Positions 1 to 8,958 of a stretch of DNA of 64,000 bases are shown here, piece by piece; positions within the stretch are counted from its first letter, which is position 1; every line of letters starts with the position of its first letter. The notes under the pieces were generated by a model. The model was not told the DNA's origin, searched no databases, and was given only the letters and a program-made list of their open reading frames with translations. The DNA is from Shewanella sp. Isolate11 (GTDB lineage Bacteria; Pseudomonadota; Gammaproteobacteria; Enterobacterales; Shewanellaceae): NCBI RefSeq assembly GCF_022398315.1, contig NZ_JAKEVF010000001.1, positions 536,643 to 600,642 of the forward strand. The letters are read 5' to 3'. Position numbers and translations under genes: made by a program.

Positions 1-4
1 CACC

Positions 5-379
5 ATGGAATATGAATTTCGCCGTAACACAATGACCGGCACTCTCATCGCTAATTTTACAATGGATCATGAGATCCTAGGCTTATGGTTTACCGAAGAA
101 CTAGGTGAAGATGCGGCTTTATACACGCAGTTGGTTGAGGATATCGCTAAGTTACAACAAGGGAGTATTAGTGCTCTGCGACGTGTTGGCAAAGCTATTT
201 CGCTGGATCTGGATAACGAGCAAGTAAGGGTGTTTGCTAATGTTCTGGAAATGGATGACGAGCTGGAGTTAGATGAATCTATGTCACTCTATAATGGCGA
301 GTCAGAAGCTTTTTGCGGTTTAGAAGACTTTGAGGCTGCACTGCTTAGCTGGCAACAATTTCTGGCTGAATCGAGATAA
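5..379 (+). CDS. yacL: YacL family protein (UPF0231)
   Basis: A 124-residue acidic cytoplasmic protein. It resembles E. coli YacL along its whole length, from the N-terminal MEYEFRR (E. coli MDYEF) to the EESLSLCGVEDF-like stretch near residue 105 (here EAFCGLEDFEAAL). No catalytic motif, signal peptide or membrane segment is visible, and the family has no firmly assigned function. The window edge lies 4 bases upstream, so the ribosome binding site and promoter cannot be seen. A perfect hairpin overlaps its stop codon, and the next gene (narP) is convergent. Confidence 0.85.
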   Translation: MEYEFRRNTMTGTLIANFTMDHEILGLWFTEELGEDAALYTQLVEDIAKLQQGSISALRRVGKAISLDLDNEQVRVFANVLEMDDELELDESMSLYNGESEAFCGLEDFEAALLSWQQFLAESR

Positions 380-398
380 CAGCGACGGTCGCTGTTAT
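376..398. terminator. Hairpin overlapping the yacL stop codon
   Basis: Perfect 11-bp arms ATAACAGCGAC (376-386) and GTCGCTGTTAT (388-398) are separated by one base, so the effective loop comes from opening the central pairs. The left arm contains the yacL TAA stop. There is no clear T-run on either side. It lies between two convergent genes and may act as a weak bidirectional terminator or an RNA-stabilising stem. Confidence 0.45.
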
Positions 399-421
399 CC
401 CATGATCTTCCAGCATCAGCG

Positions 422-1051
422 TTATTGATTAAGGTAACGCACTGCCATTTCGGTGCGAGACTTGGCATTAGCCTTACGAAGTAAGTTCTTCACATGCACT
501 TTTACTGTGCCTTCACTGATATGCAATAACTCAGAGATCATCCGGTTACTCTTACCCTCGGCCAATTGTTCCATTATTTGGAGTTCTCTGGGCGTCAGGC
601 TGGCAATCCAAACTTGTTCATCTTCACCATCGCTGGCCTCTGCCAGAAATGCTTCGACCGCTTCAGAGATCACTCGCTGACCTTGCATTGCCTCTTTAAG
701 CTGATTAAGCAGCAGATCGGGCTCGGTATCTTTAAGTAGATAGCCGTCGGCGCCGGCGCGGATCAGGCGGGTGACATCTTGTTTTGCATCGGAGACGGTT
801 AAAATTACGATACGACTGGTGACTCCTTCCTGACGCATGGCATTGAGGGTATCTAGTCCTGTCATACCTTTCATATTCAGATCGAGTAATACGATATCGG
901 GTTCATTCTCATCGATAGCAGAAAGCGCATCTAAACCGCTGCCGGCTTCACCAAAAAGGGTGAAGTCACTGTCTGAGGTGATCAATTGGCAGATCCCTCG
1001 GCGTAGTAGTGGATGATCATCGACAACGAGTATCGAATAGGGCTTACCCAT
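422..1051 (-). CDS. narP: Nitrate/nitrite response regulator NarP
   Basis: A 209-residue NarL/FixJ-family response regulator. The receiver domain (about 5-120) has the acidic pair DD at 11-12, the phosphoacceptor Asp57 in LLDLNM, and the conserved Lys in LLKDTEP. A LuxR-type helix-turn-helix follows (about 145-205), with LTPRELQIMEQLAEGKSN and the recognition region GTVKVHVKNLLRKA. It lies 48 bp downstream of the narQ sensor on the same strand, so the pair forms an operon. NarP-type regulators bind paired TACYYMT heptamers, and one such pair lies upstream of the divergent nrfA. The single regulator next to a NarX/NarQ-like sensor matches the NarQP arrangement of gammaproteobacteria that lack narXL. 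Confidence 0.88.
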   Translation of the reverse strand: MGKPYSILVVDDHPLLRRGICQLITSDSDFTLFGEAGSGLDALSAIDENEPDIVLLDLNMKGMTGLDTLNAMRQEGVTSRIVILTVSDAKQDVTRLIRAGADGYLLKDTEPDLLLNQLKEAMQGQRVISEAVEAFLAEASDGEDEQVWIASLTPRELQIMEQLAEGKSNRMISELLHISEGTVKVHVKNLLRKANAKSRTEMAVRYLNQ

Positions 1052-1099
1052 GTTTAGCCTCCTGCTGAGAATATGTTGTAAATAATAGGGTTATTACCG

Positions 1100-2803
1100 C
1101 TATTGAAGCGGTTCTTTTTCCGGTGGAAACACCAAGGTTACAGTTGTGCCGCCCTGAGGGTTACCACTGAAGCTTACCACACCCGAAAGTCGACTGGCGC
1201 GTTCATGCATGATCCCAATGCCAAAATGTTGATCTCGCTCTTGCAGTTTATCGACACCGACACCGTTATCACTGATTGCAATCTGCACGATTTCTCCATC
1301 TGTGGTACAGCTGATGTTGATCTCGCTGGCATCGGCATGTTTGATGGCATTTAGTGCTGCTTCTCTGGTGAGCTGCAGTACATGTACGTGTTGATGTGCT
1401 CCTAAAAGCTGCGAGGGTAATTTATAGTCGAGGTTAAGGCTGGCATCGGTTTGATGACGTAGCTGATCGACCATGACTTCGATAGCATGGTTTAGATTGG
1501 GATCATTAATGGTTAACCGGAAGGTTGATAGCAGTTCCCTAAGCTGAACGTATGCGGTGTTTACCCCTTCATTGATTTCACTGAGTTGTTGCTCAATTTG
1601 CGGATCGCTGGCTTGTTTTTTTAGTTGCTTGGATAGCAGATTGACTTGAATTTTCAAGAATGCCAGTAGTTGACCCAGAGAGTCATGTAGCTCCCTAGCA
1701 ATCACCCCACGCTCTTCCATTAATGCCAATTGTTGCCTTTGTTCTCCCGCCTGATAAAGCACCATAGAGCGAGCAAGCATGATGGCAAAGTTATCAAATA
1801 AGGCGTGGTTAATTTCATCGGCTGAACACACTTCTAAATAGCCTAAAGTTTTATCATCAAAAACCAGCGCAAAGCGAATGTGTGTCAGAGGCTCTATTGG
1901 CCAGCCACCTTCGGCGTCTATCTGAAGCGGTTCCTGCTCTTGTTGGCAGATAACCAAACGGATAAAACTGTTAGCTTCATGTTTTTTTAATTGATCTAGG
2001 GCTTTTTTAATCGTGCTCTTATCTAGCTGGCTCGAATGCAGCATGACTAAGTTATCGTACAGCAACTTGAGTTCGTTATTGGCGCGAGTTAGGGCTAAGG
2101 TTTTTTGTTTGACCTGATTTTCCAAGTTGCCATAGAGGGTGGAAAGTTCTTTTGCGGTACTGGCGAGCGCATTACTTAGCGCGTTTAATTCGAGAAAGTC
2201 GCTGTGGGGAACGTCGACATCAAACTGGCCTTTAGAGATAGTATTGGCCGATTGCATTAGCTGATTAATGGGGGTCACGACCTTGCGTTTGGTATAGCGC
2301 ACAGCAAAGAAGGCGAGAATTAACATGATGATTAAACCGATAATTTGACTTGCGGTTAGCAGCCTGAGCTTAAAAGCGGCAAATTCTTCGGTGCGTAGCA
2401 CTAGCAGGTCTATGGTATCGACAAAGTCTTTCAGTGATGCGGCGTAATCGCGGGAGTTTTCGGCCTCAATATATTGCTTCATGGTTTTCCATTTCTGAAT
2501 AACCAGTAAATACTGCGAAACCAAAGGATCGGGAGACATCCAATCTAAGGAGCGTTTGAGGGCATCAGAATAGAGAGTAGCTTCAAATTCTTCTATTTTG
2601 TCATCGGCTTCATTACTGCCTGAATTAGCATAGAACATCAAACGGTAGCTTTGCATACGCAAAGAGCCAGAAGCGTTAATGGCTCTGGCATCGCCTAAAC
2701 TGTATGCCAAGTTTGCTATAGCAAAGGTGGCTAATCCGCTTGAAAGTAAAATAAAGGTTAACATTAACCCAAAAATGGTGGCGGTTAAACTGCCTTTCTT
2801 CAT
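1100..2803 (-). CDS. narQ: Nitrate/nitrite sensor histidine kinase NarQ
   Basis: A 567-residue inner-membrane sensor kinase. It has TM1 at about 10-32 and TM2 at about 150-170, flanking a periplasmic sensor. The ligand-binding P-box sits just after TM1 (SGSLRMQSYRL, 46-56) and is nearly identical to that of NarX/NarQ. A HAMP segment follows TM2, then a linker, a HisKA_3 dimerisation domain with phosphoacceptor His373 in ARELHDSLGQ, and a C-terminal ATPase domain (DNGVGV, FGIGIMHERA). It senses nitrate or nitrite and phosphorylates NarP, encoded just downstream. It is divergent from nrfA, which supports control of ammonifying nitrite reduction. The ATG follows the upstream intergenic region directly, and the family length is normal. 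Confidence 0.9.
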   Translation of the reverse strand: MKKGSLTATIFGLMLTFILLSSGLATFAIANLAYSLGDARAINASGSLRMQSYRLMFYANSGSNEADDKIEEFEATLYSDALKRSLDWMSPDPLVSQYLLVIQKWKTMKQYIEAENSRDYAASLKDFVDTIDLLVLRTEEFAAFKLRLLTASQIIGLIIMLILAFFAVRYTKRKVVTPINQLMQSANTISKGQFDVDVPHSDFLELNALSNALASTAKELSTLYGNLENQVKQKTLALTRANNELKLLYDNLVMLHSSQLDKSTIKKALDQLKKHEANSFIRLVICQQEQEPLQIDAEGGWPIEPLTHIRFALVFDDKTLGYLEVCSADEINHALFDNFAIMLARSMVLYQAGEQRQQLALMEERGVIARELHDSLGQLLAFLKIQVNLLSKQLKKQASDPQIEQQLSEINEGVNTAYVQLRELLSTFRLTINDPNLNHAIEVMVDQLRHQTDASLNLDYKLPSQLLGAHQHVHVLQLTREAALNAIKHADASEINISCTTDGEIVQIAISDNGVGVDKLQERDQHFGIGIMHERASRLSGVVSFSGNPQGGTTVTLVFPPEKEPLQ

Positions 2804-2895
2804 GTATTAGAACTCGTTAAATAATGGGCGATACAAGCCAATTTGAGCTGACTTTATGTTTAGCGTTTGCTGAACAAATTAACATCTTTGTAAAA

Positions 2896-2913
2896 ACGTG
2901 ATCTAGAACACGT
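2896..2913. promoter_or_regulatory. CRP-type binding site upstream of nrfA
   Basis: The palindrome ACGTGATCTAGAACACGT closely matches the CRP consensus core TGTGA-N6-TCACA, keeping the GTGATCTAGA core. It sits 137 bp upstream of the nrfA start, between narQ and nrfA. Shewanella uses CRP as its main activator of anaerobic respiration, so activation of nrfA, narQ or both is likely. This is inferred from sequence only. Confidence 0.7.
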
Positions 2914-2947
2914 AAACATTATGATCTGTCTCAAGTTTTATCTCGGA

Positions 2948-2976
2948 TACCTCCTAAGGGGTATGTCTTTACCCCC
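2948..2976. promoter_or_regulatory. NarP-type 7-2-7 heptamer pair plus extra half-site
   Basis: TACCTCC (2948-2954), a TA spacer, and AGGGGTA (2957-2963) form the inverted heptamer pair spaced by 2 bp that NarP and NarL recognise (TACYYMT-N2-AKRRGTA). A further heptamer-like TACCCCC lies at 2970-2976. The site is about 90 bp upstream of nrfA and downstream of the CRP-like site, as expected for a nitrate/nitrite-responsive promoter. Confidence 0.72.
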
Positions 2977-3049
2977 TATATGGCACTAATTTTATTCCCG
3001 GAGATGATGTGGTTGTCTAAACTACTATAAAAAGTAACACGGAGATGAG

Positions 3050-4450
3050 ATGGTGAGAAGATTAACGACGAAAACCTGGGCACTGAGTGCATTGGTCGCT
3101 GCAGGCTTAATGACCAGCGGTGTGATGGCAAGCGATAAGACAGAACCTCGTAATGAAGTCTATAAAGATAAATTTTCTAATCAATATGCTAGCTGGCACG
3201 ATACTGCTGAAAGCAAAGAAGTGATCGATGCGTTAGAAGCCGATCCTAATCTTGTGATCTTATGGGCGGGTTATGGTTTTGCTAAAGATTATAACAAGGC
3301 TCGTGGTCACATGTATGCGGTGACAGACCTACGTAATACACTGCGTACCGGTGCACCAAAGTCAGCCGAAGATGGTCCTATGCCAATGGCATGTTGGTCT
3401 TGTAAGAGCCCTGACGTACCTCGCGTTATCGAAGAGCAGGGTGAAGACGGTTACTTCACTGGTAAGTGGGCTAAAGGTGGTGCTGAAATCGTTAACACTA
3501 TCGGTTGTAGCGATTGTCATGAAAAGGGCTCACCAAAACTGCGCATTTCACGTCCATTTGCTGAGCGCGGTATGGAAGCGTTAGGTACACCATTCGATAA
3601 AGCTTCTCGCAAAGACAAGCAATCTATGGTGTGTGGTCAGTGTCACGTTGAGTACTACTTCGAAAAGACCAAAGAGCACAAAGGTTTTGTTAAATTCCCA
3701 TGGGATATGGGGACAACTGTTGAGCAGATGGAAGTCTACTACGATAACTTAGAATTTGCTGATTGGACTCATGCGGTTTCTAAGACCCCAATGCTTAAAG
3801 CACAACATCCAGGTTATGAAACTTGGCAGCTAGGTATGCACGGCAAGAACAATGTCAGCTGTACTGATTGCCATATGCCACGCGTGACTAGCCCAGAGGG
3901 TCGTAAGTTTACCGACCACAAAGTGGGTAATCCATTTGACCGCTTTGAAGAAACTTGTGGTACTTGCCATGAGCAAAGCAAAGAGTTCATGGTTAACCTA
4001 GATAAAGAGCGTAAAGCTAAGGTTAAGCAGATCCAGCTTAAAGCTGAAAATCAACTTGTTAAGGCACACTTCGAAGCGGGCGCTGCTTGGGAAGCGGGTG
4101 CTACTGAAGCTGAAATGAAGCCAATTCTAATGGATATTCGTCATGCACAGTGGCGTTGGGATTATGCTATCGCCTCTCACGGTGTCGCATCTCATGCTCC
4201 TGATGAAGCACTACGTGTGCTAGGTACTGCAGTAGATAAAGCTGCCGATGCACGAGTGAAGTTAGCACAGCTACTAGCAAGCAAAGGTGTTAAGCAGCCA
4301 ATCAGCTTCCCAGATGTTTCAACTAAGGCGAAAGCACAAGCAGCCCTAGGTATGGACATGAAGAAGATGAATGCCGATAAGGAAGAGTTCAAGAAGACTG
4401 TGCTTCCTAAGTGGGACGCTGAAGCTAAGAAGCGTGAAGCGACTTACTAA
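3050..4450 (+). CDS. nrfA: Ammonia-forming pentaheme cytochrome c552 nitrite reductase
   Basis: A 466-residue periplasmic enzyme that reduces nitrite to ammonium with six electrons. A Sec signal peptide (about 1-27, ending VMAS) precedes the mature protein. The five heme sites are visible: the diagnostic lysine-ligated active-site heme CWSCK (115-119) and CXXCH at 153, 195, 271 and 303. The length matches NrfA. The start follows GGAGATGAG closely. The nrfBCD electron-donor genes are absent nearby, which fits the Shewanella arrangement where the tetraheme quinol dehydrogenase CymA, encoded elsewhere, feeds electrons to NrfA. It has its own CRP-like and NarP-like upstream sites and a strong terminator, so it is probably monocistronic. 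Confidence 0.96.
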   Translation: MVRRLTTKTWALSALVAAGLMTSGVMASDKTEPRNEVYKDKFSNQYASWHDTAESKEVIDALEADPNLVILWAGYGFAKDYNKARGHMYAVTDLRNTLRTGAPKSAEDGPMPMACWSCKSPDVPRVIEEQGEDGYFTGKWAKGGAEIVNTIGCSDCHEKGSPKLRISRPFAERGMEALGTPFDKASRKDKQSMVCGQCHVEYYFEKTKEHKGFVKFPWDMGTTVEQMEVYYDNLEFADWTHAVSKTPMLKAQHPGYETWQLGMHGKNNVSCTDCHMPRVTSPEGRKFTDHKVGNPFDRFEETCGTCHEQSKEFMVNLDKERKAKVKQIQLKAENQLVKAHFEAGAAWEAGATEAEMKPILMDIRHAQWRWDYAIASHGVASHAPDEALRVLGTAVDKAADARVKLAQLLASKGVKQPISFPDVSTKAKAQAALGMDMKKMNADKEEFKKTVLPKWDAEAKKREATY

Positions 4451-4488
4451 TTAATAGCGCTAATTTAGATTAGCGACTGGATAGTATG

Positions 4489-4520
4489 AAAAAGGCCTTG
4501 GTATCCACCAAGGCCTTTTT
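4489..4520. terminator. Intrinsic terminator after nrfA
   Basis: Arms AAAAAGGCCTTGG (4489-4501) and CCAAGGCCTTTTT (4508-4520) form a perfect 13-bp stem with a 6-base loop, followed by GTTTTTATT. The A-rich 5' arm makes it work in both directions, so it probably also serves the convergent hydrolase gene. Confidence 0.9.
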
Positions 4521-4570
4521 GTTTTTATTCCTTTTCTATCAGAAATCCATGGCTTCGAGAGTGCATTCGG

Positions 4571-5113
4571 CTACTTAATCATCTTTAGCAGTTGCTTAAA
4601 ACGTTCTCCTTGAGCTTGATGCTGCAATTCAAATAGCAGAGATTCACAATTGGTGAGTAGCGCGCCATATTGGGTCATCATATCTATTCCCAACTGTTTA
4701 TTTTCTAAGGTTCGCGAAGACACGCCGTCAGAGACGATATGTACGCAGAAGTCGTTGTCCAGCAAATCTCTACAGGTTTGGTAAACACAGATATGGGTTT
4801 CAATCCCAGTGATGAGTATCTGCTTTCTGTCATGTTTTATGAGTGATTCACGAAAATCTTCGGCTTGCCATGCACTAAAATGGGCTTTGGTGATCGGCTG
4901 TTGCTTAGGGCTCAGTAACTCCTGGAGTCTGGGCGTAGTGGTTCCGAGTTTGTCTGGCAGTTGTTCCAGCCAAAGGATCGGGATCTCAAACAGCTCTGCC
5001 GCAGTTATCAAAGTGGCTAATTTTTCTATAAGAACATCACTTTGGTGGACGACCTGTGCCAGTTTTCCCTGTACATCGACGAGTACAAGTACACATTGTT
5101 CAGCTTTTAACAT
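4571..5113 (-). CDS. Isochorismatase-family cysteine hydrolase
   Basis: A 180-residue soluble protein of the isochorismatase-like hydrolase fold. The family's catalytic triad is visible: Asp13 in LVDVQGK, Lys76 in ITKAHFS and Cys109 in GIETHICVYQT, which also carries the cis-peptide region. It is short and single-domain, like YcaC-type hydrolases, with no aryl carrier domain, so a siderophore role is not indicated. The substrate is unknown. It is transcribed alone, convergent with nrfA and divergent from the PII-amtB operon. Confidence 0.82.
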   Translation of the reverse strand: MLKAEQCVLVLVDVQGKLAQVVHQSDVLIEKLATLITAAELFEIPILWLEQLPDKLGTTTPRLQELLSPKQQPITKAHFSAWQAEDFRESLIKHDRKQILITGIETHICVYQTCRDLLDNDFCVHIVSDGVSSRTLENKQLGIDMMTQYGALLTNCESLLFELQHQAQGERFKQLLKMIK

Positions 5114-5220
5114 GCTTACCTCCAGTGGTTATCTCATCATCATACCTAAGATTATATTTTGACCCATTCGTCATAGGTCGAATATTGGGTTGCCCATTTT
5201 TTGTGCGTGAGCTGCTCCTG

Positions 5221-5237
5221 TGCACCTTGTTGGTGCA
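5221..5237. promoter_or_regulatory. NtrC enhancer site upstream of glnK-amtB
   Basis: TGCACCTTGTTGGTGCA is a near-perfect match to the NtrC (GlnG) consensus TGCACC-N5-GGTGCA. It lies about 65-80 bp upstream of a sigma-54-like promoter, a normal enhancer distance. A weaker similar sequence begins near 5191. Nitrogen-limitation control of the downstream PII-amtB operon is strongly implied. Confidence 0.85.
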
Positions 5238-5286
5238 TAAAGATACATTTTTATAACATCTGTTTTTGTTAATTCATTGTATTTAA

Positions 5287-5700
<414 letters not shown>

Positions 5701-5712
5701 GGGGATAAGATA

Positions 5713-6963
5713 ATGGAAGAGTTAAAGGCATTAGGCGCAACGGTGACTGAGTTGCGATTCGCATTGGATACATTCTACTTTCTTATTTCCGGTGCATTAG
5801 TCATGTGGATGGCGGCGGGTTTCGCCATGCTGGAAGCTGGCTTAGTTCGCTCTAAAAACACGACAGAAATTCTAACTAAAAACGTTTGCCTATATGCGAT
5901 TGCATGCATCATGTATCTGATTGTGGGTTACAACATTATGTATGTTGATAATGTTGAAGCGGGTTGGTTACCTTCATTAGGCAGCCTGATTGGTTCGCAA
6001 GCGGGTGATGCTGATCATGCGTTAGAATCAGACTTCTTCTTCCAAGTGGTGTTTGTTGCAACGGCGATGTCGATTGTTTCAGGTGCAGTTGCTGAGCGTA
6101 TGAAGCTTTGGGCATTCTTAGTCTTCTCGGTATTCATGACAGCTGTTATCTATCCTGTTGAGGGCTACTGGACTTGGGGAGGTGGATTCCTATCTGAAGC
6201 CGGCTTTGTTGATTTCGCAGGTAGCGGGATTGTGCACATGGCTGGTGCAGCGGCAGCGATTTCAGGTGTATTGTTATTGGGTGCGCGTAAAGGTAAATAC
6301 AGTGCCGATGGTCAAGTAAACCCAATTCCTGGTTCTAACCTACCTATGGCGACGCTAGGTATGTTCATTCTGTGGATGGGCTGGTTTGGTTTCAACGGTG
6401 GTTCTCAGCTACTAGTATCAGATGCTGAAAATGCATCTGCAGTTGCTAAGATTTTCGTTAACACTAACTCTGCGGCGGCTTTTGGTGCAGTTTCTGCTCT
6501 GATTGTTTGTAAGATGGTTTGGGGTAAGGCAGATCTGACGATGATCTTAAATGGTGCATTGGCTGGTTTAGTCGCTATTACTGCAGACCCACTATCACCT
6601 TCATTGCCTTTAGCGGGTGTTATCGGTCTAGTGGCGGGTGGTATCGTAGTATTCTCAATTGTTATGTTTGACCGTATCAAGATTGATGACCCAGTGGGGG
6701 CAATCTCTGTTCACGGTGTTGCAGGTCTATTTGGTTTGGTACTTGTGCCACTTTCAAATGCCGATGCGACCCTTGTTGGTCAGCTTTACGGTGCGGCTGT
6801 GATTTTTGCTTGGGTATTCAGCGCATCATTCGTTGTTTGGTACATCCTGAAAGTGACTATGGGTATCCGTGTTACTGAAGAAGAAGAGTACAACGGTATG
6901 GACGCTTCTGATTGTGGTATTGATGCTTACCCTGAGTTTGTATCATTAAAAAGCGCAAGTTAA
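5713..6963 (+). CDS. amtB: Ammonium transporter AmtB
   Basis: A 416-residue Amt/MEP/Rh channel with about 11 hydrophobic helices. Family marks include an early FAMLEAGLVRSKN motif (about 37-49), and the twin pore histidines in GIVHMAGAAA (His175) and ISVHGVAGLFG near the C-terminus. It conducts ammonium or ammonia across the inner membrane under nitrogen limitation and is gated by the PII protein encoded immediately upstream. The two genes are cotranscribed from the sigma-54-type promoter and end at a strong terminator. No classical cleavable signal peptide is evident, unlike E. coli AmtB. Confidence 0.94.
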   Translation: MEELKALGATVTELRFALDTFYFLISGALVMWMAAGFAMLEAGLVRSKNTTEILTKNVCLYAIACIMYLIVGYNIMYVDNVEAGWLPSLGSLIGSQAGDADHALESDFFFQVVFVATAMSIVSGAVAERMKLWAFLVFSVFMTAVIYPVEGYWTWGGGFLSEAGFVDFAGSGIVHMAGAAAAISGVLLLGARKGKYSADGQVNPIPGSNLPMATLGMFILWMGWFGFNGGSQLLVSDAENASAVAKIFVNTNSAAAFGAVSALIVCKMVWGKADLTMILNGALAGLVAITADPLSPSLPLAGVIGLVAGGIVVFSIVMFDRIKIDDPVGAISVHGVAGLFGLVLVPLSNADATLVGQLYGAAVIFAWVFSASFVVWYILKVTMGIRVTEEEEYNGMDASDCGIDAYPEFVSLKSAS

Positions 6964-6984
6964 TCAATTAACTTAGCTGTTATA

Positions 6985-7017
6985 AAAAGGCCTCTACGAT
7001 TCGCGTAGAGGCCTTTT
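6985..7017. terminator. Intrinsic terminator after amtB
   Basis: AAAAGGCCTCTACG (6985-6998) and CGTAGAGGCCTTTT (7004-7017) form a perfect 14-bp stem with loop ATTCG, followed by ATTATTT. It is A/T-flanked and could act in both directions. Confidence 0.92.
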
Positions 7018-7090
7018 ATTATTTATGCTTGTTTAATATAGCTATTGTTGTTTAAGTGTATTTAACAGTCATTGTTGTTGAGGTATTGAA

Positions 7091-7417
7091 ATGCGGCTAA
7101 AACTGACACTGTGTATTTTGTTGAGTTTGCTTTTGAGTACATTGGCCTTCAGTGGCGAAATCGTGGTGACTAAGTCTAGTAAACCATTCGATGCTTTTGC
7201 TGTCAGAGATCAGGTGCTTAAAGATGCTCAATGGCAGCAAGCACTGCGCATGCAGCAACAAATTAATATTTTGCAGGCGTTGCCGTCAGGGTGTGTGATG
7301 ACGCAAGGTCATCGGCCGTATTTCCATTGTGGTCAGCAATTCTATCGGCCTTATAATTATAAGGGAGCTAATAACGGCTCAAAAAAAGTGTATATCCAGA
7401 TCGATCCACCGAAATAA
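7091..7417 (+). CDS. Small exported protein of unknown function
   Basis: A 108-residue protein with a clear Sec signal peptide (hydrophobic 5-20, likely cleavage near SG at 21-22). The mature part is polar and rich in Gln and Tyr, and has two cysteines (68 and 80) that could form a disulfide in the periplasm. I do not recognise a named domain. It is preceded by GTTGAGG near the start. It lies between the amtB terminator and a lipoprotein gene on the same strand, with an 85-bp gap on the downstream side. It is probably a real gene because of the signal peptide and the sensible start, but no function can be given. Confidence 0.65.
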   Translation: MRLKLTLCILLSLLLSTLAFSGEIVVTKSSKPFDAFAVRDQVLKDAQWQQALRMQQQINILQALPSGCVMTQGHRPYFHCGQQFYRPYNYKGANNGSKKVYIQIDPPK

Positions 7418-7502
7418 TTCATATTTTGTAACCCTTTGACAGGGCAAAGATAGCACTATCTTTTATGCTTAACCTAAGACCTGATAATTATAGGTTAAGT
7501 AG

Positions 7503-8657
7503 ATGAGAAGAATATTATGCCTAAGCTTTGTACTGATACTGCTTATTGGTTGTACTTCCTCGGCAAAACCCAAGGTTGAACATATTGAGCAATATTTCAA
7601 AGATGATCAATTTGTTGCAGTAGATGATCTCATTGAACCTGAGCAATTATTTGCACTATCTAAAGCATCAACTCAAGCATTAAAGCAAGAGTTTAGTCGC
7701 GCTCGTATGGCGAGAGACACCACCATGGCTAATCAATGGTTAGCCAATTACATTAACGCCAGTAATGGTGGTTTTGAATATCAAGACAATGTCACTCGGG
7801 TTGCGCAAAAGACCTTCGAGGAAAGAACCGGTAACTGTTTGTCTTTGGTACTGGTATCAGCAGCCATTGCAGATGCCTTAGGGGTCGATGTTGAATTTCA
7901 AGAGATTGAAATTCCGCCAGTGTGGGACAGGCAAGGGGACTTTTATCTGGTCAATGGCCACATTAATATTCGCTTAATCCCAAGAGAGTCACATGACACC
8001 TATTTGGTGAGTAAGAGTGCTATTTTAGTGGATTTTATTCCCGAAAAAACTATGCGAGGTTATGCAAAAAAACGCATAGATAAACAGACTGTTATAGCAA
8101 TGTTCTATAATAATATCGCCGCTGAATCGTTAATTTTTGGTCGTTATGATATGGCCTATGGTTATATTAAAAAAAGCCTGCTTACCAAGCCTAACTTTGG
8201 CCCAGCTTTAAATACGCTCGCTATATTGTATCGTTATAAAGGGCTCAATGACGCAGCGGAAACCTTGTATAAATTGGCATTGTCGCAAGATGGAGAGGAT
8301 TTGAATGCGCTGTATAACTATGCCTTATTATTATCCAGCCAAGATAGATTGAATGAATGGGCAGAAGTTCATAAAACCCTTGAACTAGCACGTATTCGCA
8401 ACCCTTATTATTACTACGACATGGCGCAGCAAGCCTATTTTGACCATGAGTATCAAACGGCATTGACTTGGTATAAACGTGCGGTTGAAAAAGCCAATTA
8501 CCGTCATGAGTTTTATTTTGGTTTATCCCGTGCCTATCTGGCCACAGGAGATGAAGATAGGGCGCAGTCGAATCTTGAGAAAGCCTTGGCACTGAGTACC
8601 GATGAAATGAATAAGCGTCGATACCAGGCAAAACTGCAAGCATTCAAAAATCATTAA
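7503..8657 (+). CDS. Lipoprotein with transglutaminase-like and TPR domains
   Basis: A 384-residue lipoprotein. The signal peptide ends in the lipobox LIGC with lipidated Cys17. Residues about 85-185 look like a transglutaminase-like cysteine peptidase fold. Cys112 lies in the typical RTGNCLSL context, followed by His153 (NGHINI) and Asp177 (LVDFIP), a plausible Cys-His-Asp triad. Residues about 205-380 form three to four tetratricopeptide repeats (AYGYIKKSLLTKPNFGPAL, ALNTLAILYRYKGLND, TALTWYKRAVEKA, AQSNLEKALAL). The layout suggests an envelope scaffold or peptidase-like protein; the substrate is unknown. It stands alone and no terminator is obvious after it. Confidence 0.8.
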   Translation: MRRILCLSFVLILLIGCTSSAKPKVEHIEQYFKDDQFVAVDDLIEPEQLFALSKASTQALKQEFSRARMARDTTMANQWLANYINASNGGFEYQDNVTRVAQKTFEERTGNCLSLVLVSAAIADALGVDVEFQEIEIPPVWDRQGDFYLVNGHINIRLIPRESHDTYLVSKSAILVDFIPEKTMRGYAKKRIDKQTVIAMFYNNIAAESLIFGRYDMAYGYIKKSLLTKPNFGPALNTLAILYRYKGLNDAAETLYKLALSQDGEDLNALYNYALLLSSQDRLNEWAEVHKTLELARIRNPYYYYDMAQQAYFDHEYQTALTWYKRAVEKANYRHEFYFGLSRAYLATGDEDRAQSNLEKALALSTDEMNKRRYQAKLQAFKNH

Positions 8658-8958
8658 CCTTTAAATTTCACTCTAGTCATGGTCAACAGCATTGGATAAT
8701 TTGTTACAGTTAGGCTTAGGAAGATATTGATTGAAATGTTAATTATTTGTTTTGTTTAAATTCGGCATTTTCAACAGTTAAGTGCTGAGTTTACTTATAT
8801 TCTCGATATTAAAAATATAGTTATAACATATAGTTAATTTTGAAGTTTTAAATGTGACAAGGTTTGGTTGCATTGGTAGTTAATACTGGCTAAATTGAAA
8901 GAAGTATTGCAATAGTGAGATAGTTATTTAAACGTTAGCCGGAGTATTAAAAGTTATC
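8658..8958. other. AT-rich leader region of aroG
   Basis: No gene is seen here. The region is strongly AT-rich and contains a 9-bp direct repeat ATATAGTTA at 8815-8823 and 8828-8836 (13-bp period). I found no convincing TyrR box or attenuator peptide. The aroG ribosome binding site is weak (CCGGAGTATTAAAAGTTATC, GGAG 15 bases from the ATG). Confidence 0.4.

Noticed and set aside
8245..8643. 132-residue minus frame inside the TPR lipoprotein gene
   Set aside because: It lies wholly antisense to a gene with clear domain structure; this is a frame shadow.
8815..8836. TyrR box before aroG
   Set aside because: The ATATAGTTA direct repeat does not match the TGTAAA-N6-TTTACA TyrR consensus.
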